From the NCBI RefSeq assembly GCF_001884065.1, contig NZ_MACH01000167.1, forward strand, positions 62,001 through 126,000: 64,000 bases of DNA, given 5' to 3'. Source of the stretch: Bacillus proteolyticus. GTDB taxonomy: Bacteria; Bacillota; Bacilli; Bacillales; Bacillaceae_G. The notes under the pieces are model-generated. The model did not search any database. It had not been told where the DNA came from and saw only the letters and a program-made list of their open reading frames with translations. How positions within the stretch are numbered: the first letter of the stretch is position 1; every line of letters starts with the position of its first letter. This document shows, one piece after another, positions 1 to 8,993 of the stretch. Position numbers and translations under genes: made by a program.

Positions 1-735
1 ACGATCTTGTTGCATTTCTTGCTCAAGTGTCATCTCTTGTAAATTACGTGCTAAAATATTAATTGCTTTACTTAGCATTCCTGTTTCATCCGAATGACTT
101 TCATAAGCGCGTGCTTTATAATTTCCCTTCGCTAATTCAATAGCCACTTTCGTAACGGATTCAATCGGCCTAATATATTGCCCTGTAATTTTCATACCTA
201 AAAATACGACAACGAGACACGCGATAACAAATCCGATAATTAATAATCCCCACGTTTTTTGGTGAACGTCCCTCAAAGTATCGATTGTACTTTTCACCAA
301 AATATATCCTTGTTTCCCTGCTACATCCTGAACGAACACAGCATGATAAAATTCATTCTTTTGATCCGTTTCTTTCGTAATAACTTTATTTCTTTGTTTT
401 GCCGTTTCAGAAGAAAGTTCTTTAATCATCTCTTGACTAAATGCAGATTGTTGCCCTCCGCTATATTGAACTTTATTTTTTTCATCAACAAATATAATAG
501 AAGCTGGTATTTGTTCTTCTAACTTTTCAAATACATACGGCTTTTTTAAAACAGATTCAAACCCTTGCTCCTCTGCTAATACAGCAACATATCTTGTCTC
601 TTTTACCATTCTCTCTTTAGCATGATCTATATAGTAATTTTCAAATACAGTTTCTAATAATACACCTAGTCCAACTAAAATAAAAACGATAAGAGAAACA
701 AATGTAAAAAGAAGCCTGGAGCGAAATTTATTCAT
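1..735 (-). CDS. phoR: PhoR sensor histidine kinase, N-terminal part (cut by window edge)
   Basis: Membrane sensor kinase expected to phosphorylate PhoP when phosphate is limiting. The 245 visible residues contain a first membrane helix (about residues 8-27), an extracytoplasmic sensor region (about 30-160) with the motif FVDEKNKVQYSGG, a second helix (about 163-183) and a HAMP-like segment starting GQYIRPIESVTKVA. The PAS and kinase domains lie outside the window. The ATG at 735 overlaps the end of phoP by 8 bp, which indicates translational coupling. The identity rests on this coupling to a PhoP-like regulator and on the neighbouring citZ-icd-mdh genes, the order known in Bacillus. Confidence 0.9.
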   Translation of the reverse strand, partial: MNKFRSRLLFTFVSLIVFILVGLGVLLETVFENYYIDHAKERMVKETRYVAVLAEEQGFESVLKKPYVFEKLEEQIPASIIFVDEKNKVQYSGGQQSAFSQEMIKELSSETAKQRNKVITKETDQKNEFYHAVFVQDVAGKQGYILVKSTIDTLRDVHQKTWGLLIIGFVIACLVVVFLGMKITGQYIRPIESVTKVAIELAKGNYKARAYESHSDETGMLSKAINILARNLQEMTLEQEMQQDR

Positions 736-1447
736 CCCCTTTTGGCTCCTCTAATTTATAACCTAAACCACGTATCGTTTTAATGTACGTCGGTTTTTTC
801 GTATTTTGTTCAATTTTATCGCGCAAATGGCTAATATGGACATCAACAATTCGAGTATCACCGGCAAAATCATAATTCCATACAGCACTCAATAATTGGT
901 CACGAGTTAATACACGACTTTTATTTTTCGCGAGATACACAAGTAGTTCAAATTCTTTTGGTGTTAATTCAAGCTTTCTTCCTTGGAAATAAGCCTCATA
1001 AAACTCCGGTAAAATTTTAAGTTCTGCAATTATGATGCTATCTTCATCTGGTGCTTCTGCAACTTGTTCTTCTTGTTGTAATTTCGTACGGCGCAAAATC
1101 GCCTTCACACGAGCAACAACTTCCCTTGGACTAAACGGCTTCGTCATATAATCATCCGCCCCAAGTTCAAGACCGAGTACCTTATCAAATTCATCATCTT
1201 TTGCTGTTAACATTAAAATCGGTGTCATGACACGTTGCAATCGTAATTCTTTACAAACTTCCATACCATCCATTTTCGGAAGCATTAAATCTAATATAAT
1301 TAAATCTGGACGTTCTGTTGTCGCTTTTTGAAGCGCCATTTCTCCATCCATCGCTGTTATAACTTCAAACCCAGCTTGTTGTAAATTAAATTCAATTAAA
1401 GTTAAGATAAATTCCTCATCATCAACTACTAAAATACGATTGTTCAT
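728..1447 (-). CDS. phoP: PhoP response regulator (OmpR family)
   Basis: DNA-binding response regulator of phosphate starvation. The receiver domain covers residues 1-120, with acidic pocket Asp9/Asp10, phosphoacceptor Asp53 (in ILDLMLPKMDG) and Lys103 (in TKPFSPREV). The C-terminal winged helix (about 140-235) contains LTPKEFELLVYLA and DVHISHLRDKIE. The 239-residue length is normal. Its ATG follows an AGGAGG-like site (TTGGAGGAAAAGA). It is the first gene of a two-gene operon with phoR. PhoP is known to bind direct repeats in phosphate-regulated promoters; I did not find a convincing PhoP box here. Confidence 0.95.
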   Translation of the reverse strand: MNNRILVVDDEEFILTLIEFNLQQAGFEVITAMDGEMALQKATTERPDLIILDLMLPKMDGMEVCKELRLQRVMTPILMLTAKDDEFDKVLGLELGADDYMTKPFSPREVVARVKAILRRTKLQQEEQVAEAPDEDSIIIAELKILPEFYEAYFQGRKLELTPKEFELLVYLAKNKSRVLTRDQLLSAVWNYDFAGDTRIVDVHISHLRDKIEQNTKKPTYIKTIRGLGYKLEEPKGDE

Positions 1448-1604
1448 TCTTTTCCTCCAAGTTATAGACTTGAAACCTTCTTCATCCTAGTATTTTCCCC
1501 GTTATTCTCATCATACTAGAAAACAAGGTCCCTCTCAATATAATTGTCTATTCATGGATTCAGATTGTGCTATCTTTATTCCATAATCGCGTTCCCCTCA
1601 GTTA

Positions 1605-1844
1605 TCAAGTGGTTACCCAGACTTTATAGATACATCTATCCTTTTTAAAGTCTTTTTCCGTATGAACTATAAATTCTCTCTCTTGTCCTAAGAAAAATGC
1701 AAGAGCATACGCTATTTTATAATCCGGTGTTTCATATCCATCAAATACTCTCCCGTACATTTCATTCGCGATTGAATCGGCCCACACCTCAGCTTCTCTT
1801 ATCGTTTCAAAGATTATGTCTTCTCTTTTCCATTTCACAGTCAT
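1605..1844 (-). CDS. Small hypothetical protein (79 aa)
   Basis: Unrecognised. The product begins MTVKWKREDIIF and is soluble and charged, without a signal peptide or membrane segment. I chose the ATG at 1844 because GGGGGTG lies 8 nt upstream; the in-frame GTG at 1853 would touch that site. It is a single gene between phoP and a MaoC-like gene, on the same strand as both. No conserved catalytic motif is visible. Confidence 0.6.
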   Translation of the reverse strand: MTVKWKREDIIFETIREAEVWADSIANEMYGRVFDGYETPDYKIAYALAFFLGQEREFIVHTEKDFKKDRCIYKVWVTT

Positions 1845-1865
1845 ACTGTTCACCCCCGTTTAAAC

Positions 1866-1916
1866 AAAAAGTAGCGCTAGCATACCCTTAATAAGAATAT
1901 GACCAGCGCTACTTTT
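1866..1916 (-). terminator. Terminator after the MaoC-like gene
   Basis: An inverted repeat with 12-bp arms (aaaagtagcgct and agcgctactttt) lies just past the stop of the gene ending at 1938. Read on the minus strand, the 3' arm ends in CTACTTTTTG, a typical intrinsic terminator tail. The spacer between the arms is long (26 nt). Confidence 0.7.
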
Positions 1917-1937
1917 ATATCATTCTAACTTTCATTT

Positions 1938-2411
1938 TTAAAAATTATCTAATGCTTTTTCCATAATAGAAACAGATTTAAAAGGCGGTGTTACTGTTAA
2001 TGAGCCTTTCACAACAGTATCTCCTTTTTCATCATGAGCAGATACAAGCATATCAATTGTATGTTCCTCCTCTGAAACAGCCACAACTTCAAAGTGGATT
2101 TGTAACGTTTCATAATGGTGAACATGTTTCACGAACGTAAGATCCTTCCTAGTAATATGACTACCTGGACCTGGTAAATATTTCGTAACCGCCGTTGTAA
2201 TCAGCCCTGTTAGCATAATGCTTGGTACAATCGGCTTTTCATACGGAGTTTGGGATGCGTAATCATGCTGAATATATAATGGATTGGCATCATTCGTTAA
2301 ACCTAAGTACAATAACAAATCTTTATCCTCAATTTTTTCAGTGATAGATAATTTCTCTCCTACTGTAATTTCATCCATTCTACGACCAATTTGAACTTTT
2401 TTCTTTAACAT
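1938..2411 (-). CDS. MaoC-like hot-dog hydratase/dehydratase
   Basis: Hot-dog-fold protein of the MaoC/(R)-specific enoyl-CoA hydratase type (157 aa). The fold is suggested by the N-terminal VGEKLSITEKIEDKDLLLYLGLTNDANPLYIQHDYA, split here into motifs: GLTNDANPL carries the Asp and Asn of the family's hydratase motif, although the usual D-x4-N-x2-H final His is shifted. SIMLTGLITTAV forms the central helix. It probably acts on acyl-CoA or another CoA ester. The start at 2411 has a strong GGAGGGGG site. It stands alone downstream of mdh, with a candidate CcpA site upstream, so catabolite control is possible. Confidence 0.7.
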   Translation of the reverse strand: MLKKKVQIGRRMDEITVGEKLSITEKIEDKDLLLYLGLTNDANPLYIQHDYASQTPYEKPIVPSIMLTGLITTAVTKYLPGPGSHITRKDLTFVKHVHHYETLQIHFEVVAVSEEEHTIDMLVSAHDEKGDTVVKGSLTVTPPFKSVSIMEKALDNF

Positions 2412-2534
2412 GTTACAACCCCCTCCGATTTTTTCACCTTATTATCCTACTAAAAGCGATACCTTATCCGAAATTTACTATGATGAGGGCAATATATAGT
2501 ATAAGTCTATAGTTTCATTATAGGACACACTAAA

Positions 2535-2548
2535 TGATAGCGTTTTCA
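2535..2548. promoter_or_regulatory. Candidate cre (CcpA) site
   Basis: TGATAGCGTTTTCA matches the cre consensus TGWAANCGNTNWCA at all but one position (T instead of A at position 4). It lies about 125 bp upstream of the MaoC-like gene and about 80 bp past the mdh stop. The match is seen in the sequence; function is inferred. Confidence 0.4.
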
Positions 2549-2582
2549 TATTATTTCAAAAAAACATTTCAATAAATAGTAG

Positions 2583-2610
2583 AAAAAGATTCGGGGCCCC
2601 GAATCTTTTT
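2583..2610 (-). terminator. Terminator after mdh (28-bp perfect palindrome)
   Basis: A perfect 28-bp palindrome without a loop, centred on GGGGCCCC and flanked by A5/T5, lies 17 bp past the mdh stop. As RNA it would fold into a 12-13 bp stem with a tight loop and a U-rich 3' end, so it should end the citZ-icd-mdh transcript. Confidence 0.8.
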
Positions 2611-2627
2611 CCGCTTATATTTAATTA

Positions 2628-3566
2628 TTAAACAAGAACTTTCATAACGTTACGTACAGATTCTACAGAGCGATCTAACGCTTCTTTTTCATCTTCAAGA
2701 AGTTCTAATTCAATAATTTTTTCAATTCCGTTACCACCTAGAATTACTGGTACCCCTAAGTAAAGGTCACTATAACCATACTCACCTTCAAGGTATGCAA
2801 TAGCAGGTAATACACGGCGTTGATCTTTCAAGATTGCTTCTGTCATTTCAACTAAAGAAGCTGCTGGCGCATAATATGCACTACCGTTTCCTAATAAGCC
2901 TACAATTTCACCGCCACCTTTACGTGTACGTTCTACGATTGCTTCTAAACGCTCTTTTGGAATTAATGTTTCTAACGGAATGCCACCTGCATAGGAATAG
3001 CGTACAAGAGGTACCATATCGTCACCATGTCCACCAAGAACAAATCCTGTAATGTCTTTTACAGAAAGATTTAATTCTTGTGAAATGAATGTACGGAAAC
3101 GAGCTGTATCTAATACGCCCGATTGACCGATAACACGCTCTTTCGGGAATCCTGCTTCTTTAAATACAGAATATGTCATTGCATCAACCGGATTTGTTAA
3201 TACAACAATAATCGCATTTGGTGAATGTTTTGCAATGTCGCGCGTAATACTTTTCATAATTTTAGAGTTTGTTGCTACTAAATCATCACGGCTCATACCA
3301 GGCTTACGCGCAATACCAGCTGTAATAACGACAACGTCAGAATCAGCAGTATCTGCGTAATCAGATGTACCAATAATGTTAGCATCAAAACCTTGTACTG
3401 GGCTCGCTTCTAACATATCTAACGCTTTCCCTTTTGTTGGATTTTCCAGCTGTGGAATGTCCACTAATACAACATCTGCAAGTTCTTTTTGTGCTAATAA
3501 GAATGCCGTTGTTGCTCCTGTAAATCCTGCACCGATGACTGAAACTTTCTTGCGTTTGATTGTCAT
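2628..3566 (-). CDS. mdh: Malate dehydrogenase
   Basis: NAD-dependent oxidation of malate to oxaloacetate in the TCA cycle. The 312 residues begin with a Rossmann motif GAGFTGAT (12-19) and Asp36 for NAD selectivity. Substrate arginines are Arg87, Arg93 and Arg156; Asp153 and His180 (in [10 protein letters not shown]) form the catalytic pair. This is the lactate-dehydrogenase-like MDH typical of Bacillus. It starts 20 bp after icd with a GGGGGG-type ribosome binding site and is the last gene of the citZ-icd-mdh unit. Confidence 0.97.
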   Translation of the reverse strand: MTIKRKKVSVIGAGFTGATTAFLLAQKELADVVLVDIPQLENPTKGKALDMLEASPVQGFDANIIGTSDYADTADSDVVVITAGIARKPGMSRDDLVATNSKIMKSITRDIAKHSPNAIIVVLTNPVDAMTYSVFKEAGFPKERVIGQSGVLDTARFRTFISQELNLSVKDITGFVLGGHGDDMVPLVRYSYAGGIPLETLIPKERLEAIVERTRKGGGEIVGLLGNGSAYYAPAASLVEMTEAILKDQRRVLPAIAYLEGEYGYSDLYLGVPVILGGNGIEKIIELELLEDEKEALDRSVESVRNVMKVLV

Positions 3567-3585
3567 AATTTACCCCCCGCTTTAA

Positions 3586-4878
3586 TTATGCGTTTTTGAT
3601 TATCGCTACATCCATGTTTTTAATAAGTTCATTAGCGAACTCAGAACATTTCACTTCTGTTGCACCTTCCATTAAGCGTGCGAAATCATATGTTACTACT
3701 TTTGAAGCAATTGTTTTCTCAACTGAATCAGTTACTAAATTCGCAGCTTTGTTCCATCCTAAGTGCTCTAATAATAGTACACCTGAAAGAAGAACTGAAG
3801 ATGGGTTTACTTTATCTAAACCTGCATATTTTGGAGCTGTACCATGTGTAGCTTCAAAGATAGCATGTCCAGTCACATAGTTAATGTTTGCACCAGGTGC
3901 AATACCAATTCCACCTACTTGTGCAGCAAGTGCATCAGAGATGTAGTCTCCGTTTAAGTTCATTGTTGCAACAACATCAAACTCACGTGGACGAGTTAAA
4001 ATTTGTTGTAAGAAGATATCTGCAATAGAATCTTTTACGATGATTTTCCCAGCCACTTCTGCGTCTGCCATCGCTTTATTCGCTGCATCTTTTCCATCTT
4101 TTTCAACGATACGATCATATTCAGCCCAAGTAAATACTTTGTCGCCGAATTCTTGTTCCGCTACTTCGTAACCCCAGTTTTTGAAAGCACCTTCTGTAAA
4201 TTTCATAATGTTTCCTTTATGAACTAATGTAACAGAAGAGCGTTTTTCGTTAATTGCATATTGAATTGCAGCACGAACAAGACGCTTTGTCCCTTCTTCT
4301 GAGATTGGTTTAATACCAATGCCAGATGTTTCTGGGAAGCGGATTTTATTAACACCCATTGCTTCTTTTAAGAAAGCAAGAACTTTTTCTGCTTCTGGAG
4401 AACCTTGTGCATATTCAATTCCAGCATAAATGTCTTCTGTATTTTCACGGAAAATAACCATATCAGTATCTTCCGGACGTTTTACAGGTGAAGGAACACC
4501 TTCAAAGTAACGAACTGGACGTAGACATACATATAAATCTAATTCTTGACGAAGTGCTACGTTTAGAGAACGAATACCACCGCCAACTGGAGTTGTAAGT
4601 GGACCTTTAATTGCGATTAAATATTCGCGAATTAAATTTAAAGTCTCTTCAGGTAACCACTCGCCTGTTTGGTTGAATGCTTTTTCCCCTGCAAGCACTT
4701 CTTTCCAAACGATTTTCTTCTCACCATCATATGCTTTCTCAACTGCTGCTTCTAGTACGCGAGATGCTGCTGCCCAAATATCAGGACCAATTCCATCTCC
4801 TTCGATAAATGGAATAATCGGATTGTTTGGTACATTCATAACACCATTAGTTACAGTAATTTTTTCACCTGTCGTCAA
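3586..4878 (-). CDS. icd: NADP-dependent isocitrate dehydrogenase (TTG start)
   Basis: Converts isocitrate to 2-oxoglutarate and CO2 with NADP. Motifs are [12 protein letters not shown] near the N-terminus, the substrate and phosphorylation loop [12 protein letters not shown] (Ser about residue 104), [10 protein letters not shown], and the cofactor region [12 protein letters not shown] chose the TTG at 4878 (430 aa) because GGGGG lies 8 nt upstream of it; the in-frame ATG at 4893 (435 aa) has no ribosome binding site and itself overlaps that GGGGG. It lies between citZ and mdh. Confidence 0.95.
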   Translation of the reverse strand: MTTGEKITVTNGVMNVPNNPIIPFIEGDGIGPDIWAAASRVLEAAVEKAYDGEKKIVWKEVLAGEKAFNQTGEWLPEETLNLIREYLIAIKGPLTTPVGGGIRSLNVALRQELDLYVCLRPVRYFEGVPSPVKRPEDTDMVIFRENTEDIYAGIEYAQGSPEAEKVLAFLKEAMGVNKIRFPETSGIGIKPISEEGTKRLVRAAIQYAINEKRSSVTLVHKGNIMKFTEGAFKNWGYEVAEQEFGDKVFTWAEYDRIVEKDGKDAANKAMADAEVAGKIIVKDSIADIFLQQILTRPREFDVVATMNLNGDYISDALAAQVGGIGIAPGANINYVTGHAIFEATHGTAPKYAGLDKVNPSSVLLSGVLLLEHLGWNKAANLVTDSVEKTIASKVVTYDFARLMEGATEVKCSEFANELIKNMDVAIIKNA

Positions 4879-5003
4879 TGTGATAACCCCCATGTTTGAA
4901 ATTTCATATGTATGAAACTGAGGGAATAACCCCTCAGTTCAAACCGTTAGTCAAATTAAAATATTCTAATCATTACATCTTCCCAAAAAAATCAGACTTT
5001 TGA

Positions 5004-5040
5004 AAGCGTATTTTCACTATCAAAATAGTGTTTTTCGCTT
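5004..5040 (-). terminator. Hairpin between citZ and icd
   Basis: An imperfect inverted repeat (aagcg...cactat / atagtg...cgctt) overlaps the citZ stop. Read on the minus strand it has an AT-rich tail but no clean U-run. It could be a partial terminator or an mRNA-processing/stability hairpin that gives different levels of citZ and icd-mdh mRNA. Confidence 0.45.
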
Positions 5041-6154
5041 ATCGTTGTGCGATTGGAACATATACTTGATGCGTAGGTCCATTATAATCAGCACGCGGAC
5101 GAATTAAACGGTTGTTTTCATATTGTTCTAGAATATGAGCTAACCAGCCTGACATACGGCTAATCGCAAAGATAGGTGTAAATAAGTCATGGTCAACTCC
5201 TAAACAGTGGTATACAGAAGCTGAATAGAAATCAACATTTGGTGGAAGACCTTTTTCTTTTGTTACAATGTCTTCAATTTTGATAGACATATTATACCAT
5301 TTGTCTTCTCCTAAAAGCACGCATAATCTCTTAGACATTTCGCGTAAGTGTTTCGCGCGTGGATCACCATGCTCATATACGCGATGGCCAAATCCCATAA
5401 TTTTCACTTTATTTTGAAGAGCATTATGAATATATGATTCTACATTTTCTTCTTCGCCAATTTCAGTTAACATCTTCATTACATTTTCATTTGCCCCGCC
5501 GTGAAGAGGACCTTTTAATGCGCCGATTGCTGCTGTAATACCAGAATACACATCTGAAAGTGTAGCTACGCAAACACGTGCAGTAAATGTAGAAGCGTTT
5601 AACTCATGATCTGCATGAAGTACAAGCGCCTTATCAAAAGCCTCAATTTCAACTTCATTTGGCTCACGATCATTTAACATGTACAAGAAGTTTCCAGCTA
5701 ACGATAGATCTTTTCTTGGCTCAACAACATCTAAACCTTTGCGAATTCTTGCATAAGCAGCAATTAAAGTTCCTACTTGAGCCTGTAATTTAACCGCTTT
5801 CAAATAATTGGACTTCTCATCCATAATTTCAGCGCTCTCATCGTATAATGATAGCATGGAAATCGCAGTTCGTAAAACAGACATCGGATGCGCGATTTTT
5901 AAATCTACTTGTTTCAAATATGTTAAAATTTCACCTGGTACTTTATAGTATTCAGATACAGTTGCACTAAATTCCGCTAGTTCTTTTTCGTTAGGAAGCT
6001 TGCGGTGCCATAATAAGTACACTACTTCTTCAAATGTAGCATTCTCAGCTAAATCATCAATATTATACCCAACATAAGTTAATGTATCATCAATAATAGA
6101 GCTCACAGATGATGTTGTTGCTACTACCCCTTCTAAACCTCGAATAACAGTCAT
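5039..6154 (-). CDS. citZ: Citrate synthase
   Basis: Condenses acetyl-CoA with oxaloacetate to citrate, entry to the TCA cycle. The 371-residue product has the catalytic residues His218 (LKGPLHGGANE), His257 (GFGHRVYEHGDPR) and Asp308 (PPNVDFYSASVYH). The ATG at 6154 follows AAAGGAGAG at the right distance; the upstream in-frame start at 6187 would put that site inside the protein. First gene of citZ-icd-mdh. The 418-bp region upstream must hold its promoter; I see no clear cre match in it. Confidence 0.97.
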   Translation of the reverse strand: MTVIRGLEGVVATTSSVSSIIDDTLTYVGYNIDDLAENATFEEVVYLLWHRKLPNEKELAEFSATVSEYYKVPGEILTYLKQVDLKIAHPMSVLRTAISMLSLYDESAEIMDEKSNYLKAVKLQAQVGTLIAAYARIRKGLDVVEPRKDLSLAGNFLYMLNDREPNEVEIEAFDKALVLHADHELNASTFTARVCVATLSDVYSGITAAIGALKGPLHGGANENVMKMLTEIGEEENVESYIHNALQNKVKIMGFGHRVYEHGDPRAKHLREMSKRLCVLLGEDKWYNMSIKIEDIVTKEKGLPPNVDFYSASVYHCLGVDHDLFTPIFAISRMSGWLAHILEQYENNRLIRPRADYNGPTHQVYVPIAQR

Positions 6155-6320
6155 GACATTCTCTCCTTTTCCTGAAAATTCTCCCAACCTTGCTCCTTAT
6201 ATCTATTTGCTCCCCTTATAAATTATGAACGCTCGTTCACTCTTTAGGCAAGCAAAATGCACGTTCATGCAAATTTGTTGCGATGTTCCCCTCTTATTGT
6301 CCATTGCTACATGGAAAGCA

Positions 6321-6354
6321 TGAGCGTGAATGTCTCCCCGAATCCTCACGCTCA
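6321..6354. repeat. Inverted repeat in the citZ upstream region
   Basis: Perfect 9-bp arms (tgagcgtga and tcacgctca) separated by 16 bp, about 170-200 bp upstream of the citZ start. There is no T-run on either side, so it does not look like an intrinsic terminator. It could be an operator dyad or a 5'-UTR hairpin; I cannot choose. Confidence 0.5.
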
Positions 6355-6397
6355 GAACAACAAGTTAGTGAGGAAAATGAATCCCGAAGAGTTTATG

Positions 6398-6450
6398 ATA
6401 AAAACAACATAAAACAATATCATTATAAAATTGTTTTATGTTGTTTTTAT
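6398..6450 (-). terminator. AT-rich 21-bp inverted repeat after the YtwI-like gene
   Basis: Perfect 21-bp arms with an 11-nt loop, almost wholly A/T with only three C or G positions per arm. It lies downstream of the DUF441 gene and upstream of citZ. The arms end in A5/T5 tracts, so it may terminate from either direction, but its low GC content makes it an unusual terminator. Confidence 0.5.
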
Positions 6451-6572
6451 TTTATCTGGTGTATAGTCTCTGCTGTTATGTAACTTTTCAAAGTTTCTAA
6501 TCCTATTATAAACAATTATCTGACTTTTGTGAACAGAAAGAATTCAAAAATTTTATATTACTATAAAATTCC

Positions 6573-7034
6573 TTATTTAAACATTTGTATAATACTCATA
6601 ACTGCATAGGCAATTCCAGCCCCAATTAATGGACCTACAGCGACTCCATTAAATAAAGCTACAGCTATAATTGTCCCAAAAACAAGTGCAGTTGTAATAT
6701 GAGGATCCGTCGTTAATAATTGCACCCCACCTTTCGCCAACAAAGCAACTGCCACTCCTGAGGCTAAAGCAATCCATGCATAGTATGATTTCGCCGCTTC
6801 TCCGAGTTGTTTAAACCCTATTTCCCCCGTCGCAATTGGGACGAGCACCGCAATTGTAATAACCGTCACACCAAGGTTAATTCCTTTCGTTTGTAAATAA
6901 GGAAAGACTTTATCACCTAAAAACGTAAACTTCAATAAAAATAAAACTCCAACAGCTACGGTAAGCGATTGGTTTTTAGCAATTAATCCTATAATAAGTA
7001 GTATGAATAAAAATAACGTTGACTGACTAATCAT
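6573..7034 (-). CDS. ytwI: DUF441 family membrane protein (YtwI-like)
   Basis: Small integral membrane protein (153 aa) with about four to five hydrophobic segments starting MISQSTLFLFILLIIGLIA, and motifs GINLGVTVITIAVLVPIATG and GVAVGPLIGAGIAY typical of DUF441. Its molecular role is unknown. The ATG at 7034 follows AGGAAG; the longer frame from 7130 has a charged leader that is not part of the family. It is syntenic with B. subtilis ytwI next to citZ. Confidence 0.85.
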   Translation of the reverse strand: MISQSTLFLFILLIIGLIAKNQSLTVAVGVLFLLKFTFLGDKVFPYLQTKGINLGVTVITIAVLVPIATGEIGFKQLGEAAKSYYAWIALASGVAVALLAKGGVQLLTTDPHITTALVFGTIIAVALFNGVAVGPLIGAGIAYAVMSIIQMFK

Positions 7035-7466
7035 GATTGCACTTCCTTTCTGAAAATAATGAACTTGTTTCCAAACCAAAATACCTTTAAACCTATCGTT
7101 ATACATGTCATATCGATGTCTATTTGCCAATGAGAATAAGCCAACAATTTCATTTTTGTATGCATTTTTAACTTACAAAATGAGACTGTAACCAAAAAAA
7201 ATCAAAGCATATATACATTTTTGAAAACGATGGTCTCTCCTTTCTTTTCTAACAAGAAACAGGTAAAATAAAAAGAAGAGAAAATGAAGTTTTTACCATA
7301 TAGTAGAAGCATCATCAACAAGCTTTTACAGTCGTTCATGTACTGAAAAAGCAGGAAAAATCCATCATTCCACTATAACATAAAGCGAAACTTTAATCAG
7401 TGAATCTCACTCGTTATAAGTTGAACGAATTAGGATAATACAAATTGGAATGGGAGGTACACATCT
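7035..7466. other. Divergent intergenic region ytwI/ytvI
   Basis: 432 bp without a supported gene. It must carry divergent promoters for the DUF441 gene and ytvI. Apart from the degenerate repeat fragment at 7380-7430 I see only AT-rich sequence. Confidence 0.5.
7380..7430 (+). repeat. Degenerate fragment of a bcr1-like repeat
   Basis: ATAAAGCGAAACTTTAATCA and the later AGTTGAACGAAT match the start of the element found upstream of nrnA (read there on the minus strand), with 21 of the first 23 positions identical. The GC-rich hairpin between them is reduced to a few bases, so this is an internally deleted or decayed copy, about 40 bp upstream of ytvI. Confidence 0.5.
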
Positions 7467-8585
7467 TTGAATCGAAACTTACTATATATGATATTGCGAC
7501 TCATATTTGTCATTGTAGCAACGGTAGTTGGGTTCTATGTATTACTGTACATGTCAGGACTTATCTATCCTTTTATTATTGCTTTTGCATTCGCTTATTT
7601 GATTAATCCTGTCGTCAATTTCCTTAATCAAAAACTACAATTCCCTCGTGCATTAGCAGTACTCGTTAGCTTAATTCTCGTATTCGGGGCTATCGTCGGA
7701 CTTGTTACATACCTTGTAACTGAAGCAATATCCGCCACAACATACTTACTTCAAATTGTTACAGTGAAGTTCCCAGATATCGTTGCATTCGCTCAACAAT
7801 TTGCGCTTAATCATATTATGCCTCTCTACGATGATTTAATCTCTAAATTTAATCATCTCGGCGAACCACAACGATATACTATTACACAAAACATTCAAAA
7901 CTTAGGCACTGAAGCAACGACACAAATGAAAGAACTTTTAACCGCTATTATAAGTGGATTAACAAATTTCATTAGCGCATTACCAACAACTTTAACTGTC
8001 CTTGTATTCATTTTATTGGCAACTTTCTTCATTAGTTACGATTGGCACCATCTTGCTCATAAAGTAAGAAAACTTTTACCTAATCGTGTACACGGATACG
8101 GAAAAACTATTTTTGTCGATTTAAGAAAAGCTTTGTTTGGTTTTGTTAAAGCACAACTTACACTCGTATCTATGACAACTGTCATTGTACTAATCGGCCT
8201 TTTAATATTACGCGTGCCATACGCAATTACTATCGCGATTATTACAGGAGTTGTAGATTTACTCCCATACTTAGGAACTGGAGCCGTCTTCGTCCCTTGG
8301 GTTATATACGTATTTTTCACAGGCGACACCGCATTCGCCATCGGTCTTCTCATCTTATACATCGTCGTGATTGTCCAAAGACAAATCATGGAGCCGAAAG
8401 TACTTTCATCTAATATTGGACTTGATCCATTAGCGACACTCATCGCTTTATTTGTCGGCTTTAAGCTCTTTGGTTTTTTAGGATTAATCATCGGTCCAGT
8501 CACATTAGTACTACTTAACACATTACACAAAGCCCACGTTTTCCATGACTTATGGAAATTCATTAAAGGCTCACCATCAAAATAA
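7467..8585 (+). CDS. ytvI: YtvI, AI-2E transporter family membrane protein
   Basis: Polytopic membrane protein (372 aa) of the AI-2E/PerM family, known in Bacillus as the sporulation integral membrane protein YtvI. Hydrophobic segments cluster at residues 8-60 and 150-365, with the loop LLPNRVHGYGKTIFVDLRKA and the family motif VDLLPYLGTGAVFVPWV. The start is TTG at 7467, preceded by GGGAGGT. The transported substrate is unknown. It is a single-gene unit divergent from the DUF441 gene. Confidence 0.85.
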   Translation: MNRNLLYMILRLIFVIVATVVGFYVLLYMSGLIYPFIIAFAFAYLINPVVNFLNQKLQFPRALAVLVSLILVFGAIVGLVTYLVTEAISATTYLLQIVTVKFPDIVAFAQQFALNHIMPLYDDLISKFNHLGEPQRYTITQNIQNLGTEATTQMKELLTAIISGLTNFISALPTTLTVLVFILLATFFISYDWHHLAHKVRKLLPNRVHGYGKTIFVDLRKALFGFVKAQLTLVSMTTVIVLIGLLILRVPYAITIAIITGVVDLLPYLGTGAVFVPWVIYVFFTGDTAFAIGLLILYIVVIVQRQIMEPKVLSSNIGLDPLATLIALFVGFKLFGFLGLIIGPVTLVLLNTLHKAHVFHDLWKFIKGSPSK

Positions 8586-8621
8586 TATTTTCTAATTCAC
8601 ATACAACAAAAAACTTAACTG

Positions 8622-8648
8622 TAATCAGTGGGAATTTCCCACTGATTA
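8622..8648 (+). terminator. Hairpin after ytvI (repeat-derived)
   Basis: Perfect 13-bp arms (taatcagtgggaa and ttcccactgatta) with a 1-nt centre, 37 bp past the ytvI stop. The arm sequence resembles the hairpin of the bcr1-like element upstream of nrnA, so the terminator may derive from that repeat. The T-run is weak. Confidence 0.6.
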
Positions 8649-8993
8649 TTCATTGTACTTATTTTTATACTAACTACATTTCAAACGAGAGGATTTCCTA
8701 AAAAAGGATAATTTTCTTGTTTTTTTCATGAAAAACGCATATTTCGCGGTATTTTTACATTTTTATTCTATTTAATTTATAATTATTACTTACATTTATT
8801 ACTTTTTATGTAAATGAATAAATATACAAAACAGAGCGAAATACTCCTTTAATCAGTAGTTTTTTTCTCTCATCTAACTTTTTCACACTAACAACACAAA
8901 AAAATATTACCCTGATGTAAAACTTCCAATCCGTAATCCCTGTATTCTACCTAGCATTAACTACCAGAGGTATAAATAGAAAATACAATAAAA
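8649..8993. other. AT-rich spacer ytvI-fxsA
   Basis: About 345 bp between convergent genes. I see no ORF with a ribosome binding site, no RNA gene and no clear repeat. Confidence 0.5.

Larger units (their letters stand above)
6155..6572. other. Intergenic region upstream of citZ
   Basis: No supported gene in 418 bp. It contains the citZ promoter region, a short dyad TGAACGCTCGTTCA near 6227, and two longer inverted repeats listed separately. The 66-codon open frame at 6283-6483 has no ribosome binding site and runs across both hairpins. Confidence 0.6.

Noticed and set aside
2583-2610. The 28-bp perfect palindrome after mdh as an insertion scar or phage site
   Set aside because: Its position just past the operon end and its T-rich end are explained by a terminator.
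6283-6483. 66-codon open frame upstream of citZ
   Set aside because: No ribosome binding site, runs through two inverted repeats, and has no sensible protein features.
8057-8563. 168-codon frame antisense to ytvI
   Set aside because: Lies entirely antisense to a clearly coding gene and has no ribosome binding site.
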